This document shows positions 8,608 to 17,500 of a stretch of DNA of 64,000 nt, in pieces. The notes beneath the pieces were generated by a model that saw nothing but the letters and a program-made list of their open reading frames with translations, did not search any database and was not told where the DNA came from. Positions within the stretch are counted from its first letter, which is position 1. The number at the start of each line of letters is the position of its first letter. The stretch lies in assembly GCA_007748055.1 (NCBI GenBank), contig CP036279.1, forward strand, positions 2,108,001 through 2,172,000, given 5' to 3'. Origin of the DNA: Kolteria novifilia. Its GTDB lineage: Bacteria > Planctomycetota > Planctomycetia > Kolteriales > Kolteriaceae. The translations under genes and the position numbers were made by a program.

Positions 8608-9183
8608 TTGGACACGCAAATCGTTCTCGAAACCGAACGCTTGATCCTGCGGCCGTTCGTCGAGTCGGACGCCGAGAGCCTCCACCGGGTCTTCTCCGAC
8701 CCCGTGGCCATGAAGCACTATCCGTCGCCCCTGGACCTCGAGGGGACCCGTGCCTGGATCGAGCGGAATCAAAAGCGCTACGAGGAGGACGGGGTCGGGC
8801 TTTGGGCGATGGTTCGCAAGGTGACCGGATCGGTCATCGGCGATTGCGGCCTGACGATCCAGTCGGTTGAGGGCACCGGAGAACTCGAGATCGGGTTCCA
8901 CGTCCTGCGAACCCTCTGGGGCCGAGGATTCGCGACCGAAGCGGCAACGGCTTGCCGCGACTACGCCTTCGAGGTCCTCGAGCGCGATCGCGTCATCAGT
9001 TGGATGTGCCCGCGGAACATCCCCTCCCGTTACGTCGCCGAGCGGATTGGGATGAGTTTCGAGAAAGAGGTCATCAACGCAACCGGCGCCGAGCGCGTTG
9101 TCTACGCGCTCTCCCGAGAACAATGGGGGCGTTTGACAGCCGAACGCTCCACGGATGCGTGCGACAACGTCCTCAACCTGTGA
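8608..9183 (+). CDS. GNAT-family N-acetyltransferase (RimJ/RimL-like)
   Basis: 191 residues from a TTG start with GAGGAC upstream; a TTG nine codons earlier is the alternative. LETERLILRPFVESDAESLHRVFSDP opens the classical GNAT fold, ELEIGFHVLRTLWGRGFATEA holds motif A with the acetyl-CoA pyrophosphate-binding R-x-x-W-G-R-G-x-A, and RNIPSRYVAERIGMSFEKE is motif B. This variant usually acetylates the N-terminal amino group of ribosomal proteins or a free amine; the acceptor cannot be told here. The gene stands alone, ending 71 bases before the inverted-repeat block. Confidence 0.82.
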   Translation: MDTQIVLETERLILRPFVESDAESLHRVFSDPVAMKHYPSPLDLEGTRAWIERNQKRYEEDGVGLWAMVRKVTGSVIGDCGLTIQSVEGTGELEIGFHVLRTLWGRGFATEAATACRDYAFEVLERDRVISWMCPRNIPSRYVAERIGMSFEKEVINATGAERVVYALSREQWGRLTAERSTDACDNVLNL

Positions 9184-9253
9184 CTCACCTTCTTCGCGCC
9201 GAGAACCTATCGGCTCATGGCAACGATTCGGTTCCATGGCGACAGGAACGATG

Positions 9254-9874
9254 GTCGAACCCATTCAGGGTTCGGAATTCACTCTCGTTCGTTACCCAGC
9301 GTGCGCTGCGCGACGCTGGGCTGTGATGTGGCATACCTTCGGCATGCTCGGAGTTGATCGAGACAAAGTCGGCTGTCTCTACGGCAACGCCGTTGGACAA
9401 CACAGCCCAAGGTCGCGCAGCACACGTTGGGCTGTGATGTGGCATCCCTTCGGCATGCTCGGAGTTGATCGAGACAAAGTCGGCTGTCTCTACGGCAACG
9501 CCGTTAGACATCACAGCCCAAGGTCGCGCAGCACACGTTGGGTTGTGATGTGGCATACCTTCGGCATGCTCGGAGTTGATCGAGACAAAGTCGGCTGTCT
9601 CTACGGCAACGCCGTTAGACATCACAGCCCAAGGTCGCGCAGGACACGTTGGGCTGTGATGTGGCATCCCTTCGGCATGCTCGGAGTTGATCGAGACAAA
9701 GTCGGCTGTCTCTACGGCAACGCCGTTGGACAACACAGCCCAAGGTCGCGCAGCGCACCTTGGGTTGGGATTGCGCTGTCTCTACGGCAACGCCGTTAGA
9801 CATCACAGCCCAAGGTCGCGCAGCGCACCTTGGGTTGGGATTGACGGTGGGTCCGAACCCTGAATGGGTTCGAC
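9254..9874. repeat. 621-bp block with perfect 23-bp terminal inverted repeat and internal 111-bp tandem repeats
   Basis: The ends (9254-9276 and 9852-9874) are perfect inverted copies of 23 bases; each end is itself a hairpin with arms CGAACCC and GGGTTCG round a five-base loop. Inside, a hairpin CCCAGCG...CGCTGGG (9295-9320) is followed by four copies of a 111-base unit (the marker GGCATGCTCGG recurs at 9341, 9452, 9563, 9674) and a partial fifth (about 9772-9842). Copies differ only at a few positions (for example ATACC/ATCCC, GTTGGACAA/GTTAGACAT). Because 111 is a multiple of three and lacks stops, long frames run through both strands, but these are not taken as genes. The block lies between the 3' ends of two convergent genes. 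It may be a non-autonomous mobile element. Confidence 0.85.
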
Positions 9875-9907
9875 TGGAGCCGGCCCTTGTCGTGACGTGA
9901 TGGCTTG

Positions 9908-10492
9908 CTACCTCCGTTCAAAGAGGACGCGTTCTTTCTTCGTGGCGGGGTCGATGGCGGTGATCTTGGTGACGCGGGGATTGGCCTTGAGAGCGGGAAG
10001 CTCGACTGCTTCCCAGGTGTTGCCGGGACGAAGATCGTTGCCAAGAACGACGCGGACATGGCCCGACGCCCCACGCGAGAAGTCGACCGAGAGAGCCTTC
10101 CACTTCTTGATCGACTCGGGATCGTTCGGATTCCAGTTCGGTTCCTTCAACCCCTTGGCCTTCATGAGCTGATCGATGGTGATGCCTCCCATCGCGATGG
10201 CCATCTCCGGGGCAACCTTCTCCGCATAGACACCGCCAGTTCGGCCCGACCAGAAGAAGGCGGTGTTCGGTTTCGTGACCAGCTCGTTGCGAACGAGCTC
10301 CTTGGTCGCGTGGGCTTCCGCTGAAGGAGTCTCGGCGGAGGGATCGATTGCCGCCTGCGTTGGGGGGCAGAGGGTGGGTTCGGCGACAGGCTCCGCGCCG
10401 AGCGAGCGGGAGATCGAGCACGTCCCCGTGCCGGCGACGAGGAACCATCCCAAGAGAGCAAGCGGCATGGCGCGACGAGCCAGAGCCTTCAT
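9908..10492 (-). CDS. Secreted protein of unknown function with FFWSGRTGG motif
   Basis: 194 residues. A signal peptide (residues 1 to about 32) is followed by an Ala/Pro/Thr-rich linker and a domain from about residue 72 to the end. The domain reads NTAFFWSGRTGGVYAEKVA, GGITIDQL, then a Trp-rich helix, GHVRVVLGNDLRPGNTWEA, VELPALKANPRVTKI. I recall similar F/Y-W-S-G-R...A...GGTTLE...W...LRP-x-N-x-W-x-x-ELP-x-L-x-x-NP-x-V-T patterns in unassigned secreted proteins of fungi and bacteria, so this is probably a small secreted enzyme or effector domain; I cannot name its reaction. The start has AAGGATC upstream. Convergent with the acetyltransferase gene, divergent from the monooxygenase. Confidence 0.6.
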   Translation of the reverse strand: MKALARRAMPLALLGWFLVAGTGTCSISRSLGAEPVAEPTLCPPTQAAIDPSAETPSAEAHATKELVRNELVTKPNTAFFWSGRTGGVYAEKVAPEMAIAMGGITIDQLMKAKGLKEPNWNPNDPESIKKWKALSVDFSRGASGHVRVVLGNDLRPGNTWEAVELPALKANPRVTKITAIDPATKKERVLFERR

Positions 10493-10873
10493 GTTGTGAT
10501 CCTTGTACGGCCAACCGATTCAAACGTGCCGCCGAAGACGTTGGGTGGGCGACCCGACGCACGAGCCTATCGCAAACGCCTTCCCAAGGAGAAGGGGAAT
10601 TCGATCGCGATCCCATGGAGCCCGAACAAGAGACTTCCGTTGGGCTGGGGAGGTTGGTTTTGCTATCTTCGACGGTGCAAGGGGCTGGGAACCGCGCCAT
10701 GAAGGCGAATGAGGAAACTCCTCCAAGAGAGCCCCTTCGGGAGGCCCCCTCTATCTCCCGAGCCAAGCCCTTTAGGGATGGCTTGGCGACCTGGGCTCGA
10801 CAAGGGGGAGCAAATGAGGCTTCCCTTGGCCTTGTATCCACGACTTACCGACGATGAAGGGAACGATAGACCC
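10493..10873. other. Divergent intergenic region, no gene seen
   Basis: About 380 bases between two divergent genes (secreted unknown, minus; FAD monooxygenase, plus), so promoters for both are expected here. The frame of the monooxygenase remains open upstream to 10709, but that stretch has poor coding character and the conserved start lies at 10874. No clear operator or repeat was found. Confidence 0.5.
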
Positions 10874-12121
10874 ATGGACACCGCCCCCTTTCCGATCACC
10901 GAGGACCCGGAGACGAACTGTGTGATCGTCGGCGGTGGACCCGCCGGCATGGTGCTGGCGTTGTTGCTCGCCAAGGACGGCGTGCCGGTCACCCTTCTGG
11001 AATCCCACAAAGACTTCGACCGTGACTTTCGCGGCGACACCGTCCATCCTTCGACGATGGAGATGCTCGATGGACTGGGACTCGCCGACAAGCTGCTCGA
11101 GCTGCCGCACACGCGGCTGCACCGGATGCAGTTCATGACCGACGGCTCGCCCGTGGTCGTGGCCGACTTCGACAGTCTCAAGACGAAGTTTCCCTACATC
11201 GCGCTCATTCCCCAAGTGAAGCTGCTCGACTTCCTCGCCGAGGAGATCGCGAAGTACCCGCACGCCACCATCCGCATGGGGGCGAACGTTCGGGAGTTGA
11301 TTCGCGACGGCGACGTCTATCGGGGAGTTCGCTATCGGACCGGGGACGGTTGGCACGAGCAACTCGCGCCGCTGACCGTTTGTGCCGATGGACGCCACTC
11401 GACGACCCGCAAGGAGGTCGGCTTCGAGCAAAAGAAGTCCGCGCCGCCGATGGACGTCCTCTGGTTCAAGCTGCCGAAGAAGGAGGGTGACAAGACCGCC
11501 GACGAGGGAACCTTCAGGGTTGGCGCCGGCCACTTGATGGTGGTGCTCGACCGAGGCGACTACACCCAACTCGCCCTCTTAATCAAGAAGGGTGGCTTCC
11601 ACGAGATCAAGGAGAAGGGGATCGAGAACTTCCGCGAAGTCGTCGCCGGCATCGTGCCGGAGCTGGCCGATCGGACCGAAGCGATCTCCTCCTGGTCGGA
11701 CGTCGCGGTCTTGCTGGTGGAGGCGGGGATCTTGCCGAAGTGGCACCTCCCCGGACTTCTCTTCATCGGCGACGCTGCCCATACGATGTCACCGGTCGGC
11801 GGGGTCGGTATCAACTACGCGATCCAGGACGCGGTCGAGACCGCCAACCAGGTGGCCAAGCCGCTCTTCGAGGGGAACCTCGAGGAGTCGCACCTGGCGA
11901 AGGTTCAGCACGAACGGCAGTTCGCGGTCCGCTTCATTCAGAAGGTCCAGTCGACGATCCAGCGGCGGATCCTGGCGCCGGCGCTCGATCCGGACAAGCC
12001 GTTCCATCTGCCGTGGATCACGCGATTCCCGGGCTTCAAGCAGATGACCGCGCGGGTGCTCGCGTACGGCATTCACGTCTCGCGGTTCAAGGAAGTCCAC
12101 GCGTCGGACGTTTCGACGTAA
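10874..12121 (+). CDS. FAD-dependent monooxygenase (aromatic hydroxylase type)
   Basis: 415 residues. CVIVGGGPAGMVLALLLAKDGVPVTLLE (about residues 16-43) is the FAD-binding GxGxxG fold; RGDTVHPSTMEMLDGLGL follows as in group A flavoprotein hydroxylases; TVCADGRHSTTRKEVGF holds the DG motif that binds FAD and NAD(P)H; FIGDAAHTMSPVGGVGINYAIQDA is the second FAD motif (GD). The enzyme should use NAD(P)H and oxygen to hydroxylate a ring compound. Start at 10874 is chosen because it lies just before the FAD fold and has AAGGGA upstream. It is 200 bases upstream of tetR on the same strand, so it could be part of the same detoxification locus, but a separate promoter region lies between. Confidence 0.83.
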   Translation: MDTAPFPITEDPETNCVIVGGGPAGMVLALLLAKDGVPVTLLESHKDFDRDFRGDTVHPSTMEMLDGLGLADKLLELPHTRLHRMQFMTDGSPVVVADFDSLKTKFPYIALIPQVKLLDFLAEEIAKYPHATIRMGANVRELIRDGDVYRGVRYRTGDGWHEQLAPLTVCADGRHSTTRKEVGFEQKKSAPPMDVLWFKLPKKEGDKTADEGTFRVGAGHLMVVLDRGDYTQLALLIKKGGFHEIKEKGIENFREVVAGIVPELADRTEAISSWSDVAVLLVEAGILPKWHLPGLLFIGDAAHTMSPVGGVGINYAIQDAVETANQVAKPLFEGNLEESHLAKVQHERQFAVRFIQKVQSTIQRRILAPALDPDKPFHLPWITRFPGFKQMTARVLAYGIHVSRFKEVHASDVST

Positions 12122-12296
12122 GGAAGGGACTTGTTAAGCGAGCGCGTCGATGTCGGTCAGTTTGGAGCGATTTCGACGCGTTTTCGCGTCACTTTCGGTC
12201 CGGTACTCGACCATTTCGCGTCGATTTCGCGCAAAAGTGCCCCCATTTCCATCACCGATCTTTTCCGAAACTTCTTCTCAACGTTCTGTCATTTTT

Positions 12297-12309
12297 TGAC
12301 GATCCGTCA
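12297..12309. promoter_or_regulatory. Candidate TetR operator 1
   Basis: Perfect inverted repeat TGACG-ATC-CGTCA, 12 bases before the tetR start codon, where binding of the regulator would block its own transcription. The same half-sites with the same 3-base spacing recur at 13083-13095, just after tetR. Matching sites at both ends of a tetR gene are typical of autorepressed efflux loci. Confidence 0.55.
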
Positions 12310-12321
12310 TATAGTCAGGTC

Positions 12322-13059
12322 ATGAAGAGTTCACCGCTCACGCGCAAGCAACGAGAGATCCAGGAGCGACAGGAGAAGATCCTCGACGTCTCGCGGACGA
12401 TGCTGCGCGAGGGGGGATACCACGGCTTGAACATGGACCGTATCGCCGCGGAACTCGAGTACTCGAAAGGGACGATCTACGGGCACTTCTCCTGCAAGGA
12501 GGAGATCATCATCGCGCTGGCGATCCAGACGATGGAGAAGCGGATGGAACTCTTCCGTCGCGCGGCCCTCTTTCGGGGGAGTTCGCGCGAGCGGATGACG
12601 GCGATCGGATTGGCGGTGGAGTTGTTCGTGTTGCTCTACCCGGACCACTTCATGGTCGAGCGAATCATTCGCACCGAGTCGATTTGGCTGAAAACGTCGG
12701 AAGAACGCCGAACAGCGACCAATCACTTTGAGAACGATTGCTTCGGGATCGTCGGCGGCGTGGTCCGTGATGGGATCACGCGTGGCGAGCTGGTACTACC
12801 CGACGGGATGTCGGTGGAGGATTTGGTCTTCGGGCTGTGGGCGCTCAGTCATGGGGCGTATACGATCATGACGACCAATGATCAGTTGGTGGTGCAGGGG
12901 GTTCGAGAGCCGTTGGACGCGACGCGACGCAACTACGCGATGATCCTCGATGGAGCCCAGTGGCGGCCCCTTTCGAGCGAGCACGACTACGCGGCGGTGT
13001 ATCGTCAGATCGCCCAGGAGATTTTTCCCGATGAGTGCCGACGTGCCAACCGCGGCTAA
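12322..13059 (+). CDS. TetR/AcrR-family transcriptional regulator
   Basis: 245 residues. The N-terminal helix-turn-helix spans about residues 36-57 (LNMDRIAAELEYSKGTIYGHF) and is preceded by the usual basic helix. The remaining 180 residues are the ligand-binding and dimerisation domain and show no close family. The start ATG is chosen because the HTH begins 30 residues later, as is normal. The gene is directly followed by an RND adaptor and pump, so it most likely represses them and itself until a toxic compound binds. Its TAA stop codon sits in the loop of a terminator-like hairpin. Confidence 0.88.
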   Translation: MKSSPLTRKQREIQERQEKILDVSRTMLREGGYHGLNMDRIAAELEYSKGTIYGHFSCKEEIIIALAIQTMEKRMELFRRAALFRGSSRERMTAIGLAVELFVLLYPDHFMVERIIRTESIWLKTSEERRTATNHFENDCFGIVGGVVRDGITRGELVLPDGMSVEDLVFGLWALSHGAYTIMTTNDQLVVQGVREPLDATRRNYAMILDGAQWRPLSSEHDYAAVYRQIAQEIFPDECRRANRG

Positions 13060-14359
13060 GCCGCGTTTTTTTGCCCATGAATTGACGTCTCGTCATAATT
13101 TAACCAAACGTTCACTCTTGGCGATCGCGGTCGTCGTCGCCGGGTCCTGTTTGGCATGGGTCGCCATCGCCAAGGAGGAGCAACCTGAGTCCATCAAAGA
13201 GGTTGCGCGTGCGGTGCCCGTCGGGGTGACCGAGCTGGAGGAGGTCGAGGAGTACACCAGCCACCGCTTCTTCACCGGGACCTTCGTCGCTCAACGCCGG
13301 GCGGCGCTCGCCTTTGAACGCTCGGCGAAGCTGATCGAAGTCTTCGTCGACCAGGGGGATTCGATCGCGAAGGGACAGCCGATCGCGCGGTTGGATTGTC
13401 GCAACCTCGAGGCGCACCTGCGGGAGATGCTGGCCAGGCACAAGCAAGTTCGCGCGGAGCTCGAGGAGCTTCGGCATGGCCCCCGGAAGGAAACGATCGC
13501 CGCCGCCAAGGCCGAAGTCGCCGATCTGAAGGCCCAATGGGAACTGCAAAAGGTCAATCACCAGCGCCACGAGGCCCTCTTTCGTCGGGGCTCGGAGTCG
13601 CGGGAGGCTTTCGACGAGTCCACCTTCGGCTTGGCTTCCTTAAGAGCCCGCTACGAGGCCGCTCACTTTCGACTCGAGGAACTCGAGGAGGGAACTCGCG
13701 CGGAGAAGCTCGCCGCGCAGGAGGCCGTCGTTGAACAGCTCGCCGCCACGATCGAGGACATTCGCATCGACATCGAGGACAGCACCCTCGTGGCTCCCTT
13801 CGCGGGCACGATCGCGACGCGTCATGTCGACGAGGGCGAGTTGGTCTCGCCGCAAACGGCGATCGTTTCGCTCGTGGAGGATGCCGACCTCGAGTTCCAC
13901 GTGGGGCTGCCCGCGGGACTCGCGTCCCAGGTCGTTGTCGGCCAGCCCTATGACATCGTCGCGGGTGGTGAGACGCACCGCTCTTACGCCGACGCCCTGT
14001 CGCCGGAACTCGACATGACGACGCGGACGCGAACGTGTGTCTTTGTCCTGGAGCCGCTCGAGTCGCGGACGTTGGTGCCTGGCCAGATCGGCCGGATCGA
14101 ATTAGAGGAGCGGGTCGAGGCCGAGGGATTTTGGCTTCCGACCGATTCTCTTGCTCGAGGGACGCGCGGCTTGTGGTCGGTGTTCGCGGTTGTCGACGAC
14201 GCCCACGACGTCGAGAGGGTCGAGTCGCGCGATGTCGAGATTCTCCATACCGAAGGAGAACGCGTTCTCGTCCGCGGCACGATCGAGGCCGGGGATCGCG
14301 TTGTCGAGGGAGGGGCGCATCGCCTGGTTCCCGGTCAGCAGGTGCGCTCGTCGCGTTAG
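13031..14359 (+). CDS. RND efflux periplasmic adaptor (membrane fusion protein)
   Basis: 442 residues. An N-terminal signal anchor (about residues 26-48, LTKRSLLAIAVVVAGSCLAW) is followed by a split lipoyl domain (VDQGDSIAKGQPIARLD and later TLVAPFAGTIATRHVDEGELV) with a long coiled-coil hairpin of about 110 residues inserted (LEAHLREMLARHKQVRAE...), then the beta-barrel and membrane-proximal domains. It should link the inner-membrane pump 14512 to an outer-membrane channel, not found in this window. Start: ATG 13031 has AGGAG ten bases upstream and overlaps tetR by 29 bases; the hairpin terminator and candidate operator lie within its first 22 codons, so a later start (for example TTG 13118) is possible. 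Its TAG stop is formed by repeat element B. Confidence 0.85.
   Translation: MSADVPTAAKPRFFAHELTSRHNLTKRSLLAIAVVVAGSCLAWVAIAKEEQPESIKEVARAVPVGVTELEEVEEYTSHRFFTGTFVAQRRAALAFERSAKLIEVFVDQGDSIAKGQPIARLDCRNLEAHLREMLARHKQVRAELEELRHGPRKETIAAAKAEVADLKAQWELQKVNHQRHEALFRRGSESREAFDESTFGLASLRARYEAAHFRLEELEEGTRAEKLAAQEAVVEQLAATIEDIRIDIEDSTLVAPFAGTIATRHVDEGELVSPQTAIVSLVEDADLEFHVGLPAGLASQVVVGQPYDIVAGGETHRSYADALSPELDMTTRTRTCVFVLEPLESRTLVPGQIGRIELEERVEAEGFWLPTDSLARGTRGLWSVFAVVDDAHDVERVESRDVEILHTEGERVLVRGTIEAGDRVVEGGAHRLVPGQQVRSSR
13051..13072 (+). terminator. Rho-independent terminator of tetR, stop codon in the loop
   Basis: Perfect stem CGCGGC / GCCGCG with the three-base loop TAA, which is the tetR stop codon, followed directly by seven T residues. 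This is a compact but textbook terminator. It lies inside the proposed 5' end of the adaptor gene, so it would separate tetR transcription from the efflux genes. Confidence 0.7.
13083..13095. promoter_or_regulatory. Candidate TetR operator 2
   Basis: TGACG-TCT-CGTCA, identical half-sites and spacing to the site before tetR. It lies 10 bases after the T-run of the tetR terminator in a locally AT-rich stretch, which suggests a regulated promoter for the adaptor and pump genes. Confidence 0.5.
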
Positions 14360-14462
14360 GGGTTCGTCCAAGGTCGACGCGCGGGGAGTGGGCCCTTCTC
14401 GGTTCGCACTGACTGACGAGCAGCCAGTGGTACCCAAGAGTTGTTCGGCAACGGACTGCTAG
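14356..14462. repeat. CTAG-ended palindromic element, copy B (107 bp)
   Basis: Left end TTAGGGGTTCGTCCAAG, right end ACGGACTGCTAG, central hairpin at 14407-14429 with arms CACTGACTG and CAGCCAGTG round ACGAG. The left end contains the TAG stop codon (14357-14359) of the adaptor gene. It lies between the adaptor and pump genes of one operon, so its hairpin would be part of the polycistronic mRNA and could alter the ratio of the two products. Confidence 0.8.
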
Positions 14463-14511
14463 CCAATCTAGATCCTGGGGTCGGTTCGAATTCCATGTAG
14501 GGAAGGAAGCC

Positions 14512-17500
14512 ATGTTCGACGCCTTCTATCGCCGCCCCCGACTGCTCGTTCTGGCGCTTGGCCTGATCGTCGTCGCGGGGCTCTCCTCCTTCTACGTGCT
14601 TCCTCGGATGGAAGATCCCAACATCGCCGAGCGGATCGCGCTGGTGAACACGGTCTTTCCCGGAGCCGACGCCGAGCGAGTCGAATCGCTGGTGACCGAG
14701 AAGCTCGAGGAGGAACTCGAGGAGATCGAGGAGATCCGCGAACTTCGCTCGTTCTCTCGACCGGGGATCTCGACGATCTCGGTTCGTCTCCAGCCCTACG
14801 TGAGGCGCGATCAAGTCGACGAAGTCTGGTCGCGGGTTCGCGACAAGCTCACCGACGCGGAGCCGAACCTTCCGCCCGGAGTCCTCAAACCGAGATTCGA
14901 CCGCGTGAGGACCAAGGCGTACGCCACGATCGTCGCCTTGGTGTGGGAGCTTCCCGGTGACCCCAACTACGCGATTCTGCGACGAGAAACCGAGGAGATG
15001 AAGAGTGTTCTGCGAGCCGTTCCAGGGACGGAGGATATCGACACGTTCGGCGATCCCGAGGAAGAAATTCGCGTCACGATCGACCAAGCTCAACTCGCGA
15101 TGCTTGGGATGACGACGCGAGACCTTTCTCGGCAGATCATCGCCAGCGACGCCAAGGTCGCCGCCGGCGCCTTCCGGGCGGGGAAGGAGCAACTCCTTCT
15201 GGAGGTCGAGGGAGAACTCGACTCGCTGCAGCGCGTCGCTCGGACGCCGATCCACTTCGGCGCTCAAGGGCAGCTCGTGCAATTGGACGACGTCGCCGAA
15301 GTGACCAAGGGGATCACCGACCCGCCCAGCAGTCTCGCTCTTATCGGTGGACGTCCGGCGATCGCGCTGGGGGCGGTCGTCCTGAACAGCAAACGGATCG
15401 ACCATTGGGCGACAGCCAGCAACGCGGCCCTCGAGCGATTCCGCGAGCGGCTCCCACGCGGCGTCGCGATGGTCAAGGTCTTCGAGCAGAACGACTATGT
15501 CGCAACCCGCCTTTCCAACCTCTTTCTCAACCTGTTGATGGGAGGGGTGGCGGTCGTCGGCGTCATCCTCGTCATGATGGGTTGGCGTGACGCCCTGATC
15601 GTCGGGTCGGCGCTGCCGTTGACGTCGCTGATGGTGCTGACGGGCATGCGAATCCTCGAAGTCCCGATGCATCAGATGTCGATCACGGGCCTGATCATCG
15701 CGCTGGGACTCTTGATCGACAATGCGATCGTGGTCGTCGACGAAGTCGGAGGGAAACTCAAGGAGGGACGGTCGCCCAGCGATGCGGTCTCGTCGAGTGG
15801 GCGCCATCTCGCGATTCCGCTCTTCGGGTCGACACTGACGACCGCGTTGGCGTTCGCTCCCTTGGCGTTGATGCCCGGGCCCACGGGGGAGTTTGTCGGC
15901 TCGATCGCGATCAGCGTCGTGCTCGCGATCTTCAGCTCGCTCTTTCTGGCGATGACGATCATTCCCGCCCTGACCGCGTGGACCTACCCCACCTCTCACG
16001 GCGGGTTGGCCAAAGGCTGGTGGCGAACGGGACTGGAGTGGCCGGTGGCCGCGCGTTGGTATCGAAAGACGTTGACGCTCTTCTACCGGCGGCCGCTCTT
16101 GGGGATCGTGGTTTCGTTGACGCTTCCGATCGTCGGGTTCGCGAACGCTCGCCACCTGCCCGAGCAGTTCTTCCCGCAATCGGATCGCGATCAGTTTCAG
16201 GTCGAGCTGGAGCTCCCCAGTCAGACGCCCCTCACGCAGACGGTGGAGACGGTCCTGGCGATTCGCGAGAAGCTCCTCGACCATCCTCAGATCACGCAAG
16301 TCGATTGGTTTCTCGGACGCAGTGCGCTCTCCTTCTACTACAACGTGATCCCGCGCAAGTTCGGAACGTCGCACTTCGCCCAAGCGATGGTGACGCTCAA
16401 GTCCGCCGAGGGGACCGACAAGCTCGTCAGGGAAATGCAGGAGACGATCGACCGTTCATTCCCCCAAGCGCGGACGCTGTTGCGCAAGCTCGAGCAGGGG
16501 CCACCCTTCGATGCGCCGATCGAGGTTCGCCTCTTCGGGCCCGATGTCGAGACCCTGCGGGACTTGGGCGACCGCGTGCGGCAGCTACTCGCGGGCATCC
16601 CCAACGTGGTGCATACCAAGTCGGATCTCGGTGAAACGATGCCGAAGCTCTCGTTGAAGGTCGACGAGGATGAAGCTCGATTGGCCGGGCTCGACAACAC
16701 CGCGATCGCGTCCCAGCTCGAGTCGACCCTCGAAGGGGCGGTGGGAGGCTCGATCTTCGAGGCGACCGAGGAGTTGCCGGTTCGGGTTCGGGTCTCGGAC
16801 GCGGAGCGAGCCGATCTCGACCGGATCGCGTCCCTCGACTTGATGTCGAGGACTCCCTCGCGGGCGGGGCGAGGTCGGGTTCCGCTCGCGGCGCTGGCCA
16901 ACTTCGAGCTGGTACCGGAAATCGCGGTGATGCCTCGCTTGAACCGCCGTCGGATGAACGAAGTGAAAGCCTACCTGAAGGCCGGAGTACTTCCCTCGAC
17001 CGTGTTGGCCAACTTTCGCGAGGCCATGCGACGGGAAGGGTTCACCTTGCCGCCAGGCTACCAGCTCGCCTTCGGCGGCGAAGCCGATGAACGCGACGAT
17101 GCCGTCGGGAACCTGATGGCCAGCGTCGGCGTGCTGGTCATGCTCATGGCCGCGACGTTGGTCCTGACCTTTCAATCCTTTCGACTCGCGGGCCTGGTCG
17201 GTGTGGTGGCGGTGCTCTCGATCGGGCTTGGGCTCGGAGCGCTCTGGCAGTTCGGCTACCCTTTCGGCTTCATGGCGATCATCGGGACGATGGGGCTGGC
17301 GGGGGTCGCGATCAACGACGCGATCGTGGTGCTCGCCGCGATTCGCGAGGACGGCGCCGCTCGCACGGGCGATGTCGAGGCGATGGTCGGCGTTGTCGCT
17401 CACTCGACGCGTCACATCGTCGCCACCTCGCTGACGACGATGGTGGGGTTCCTGCCGCTGATTCTCGACGGTGGGATGTTCTGGCCACCGTTGGCGGTCT

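Noticed and set aside
9155-9799. Long frame with 37-residue repeats through the 111-bp array (also one on the other strand, 9215-9736)
   Set aside because: Frames are open on both strands only because the unit is a multiple of three without stops; no ribosome site, signal peptide or known repeat protein pattern; it begins inside the acetyltransferase gene.
14356-16383. 675-residue frame on the minus strand opposite the RND pump
   Set aside because: It lies fully opposite the pump, which has clear family motifs; the translation is rich in Arg, Asp and Gln as expected for an antisense shadow in GC-rich DNA.
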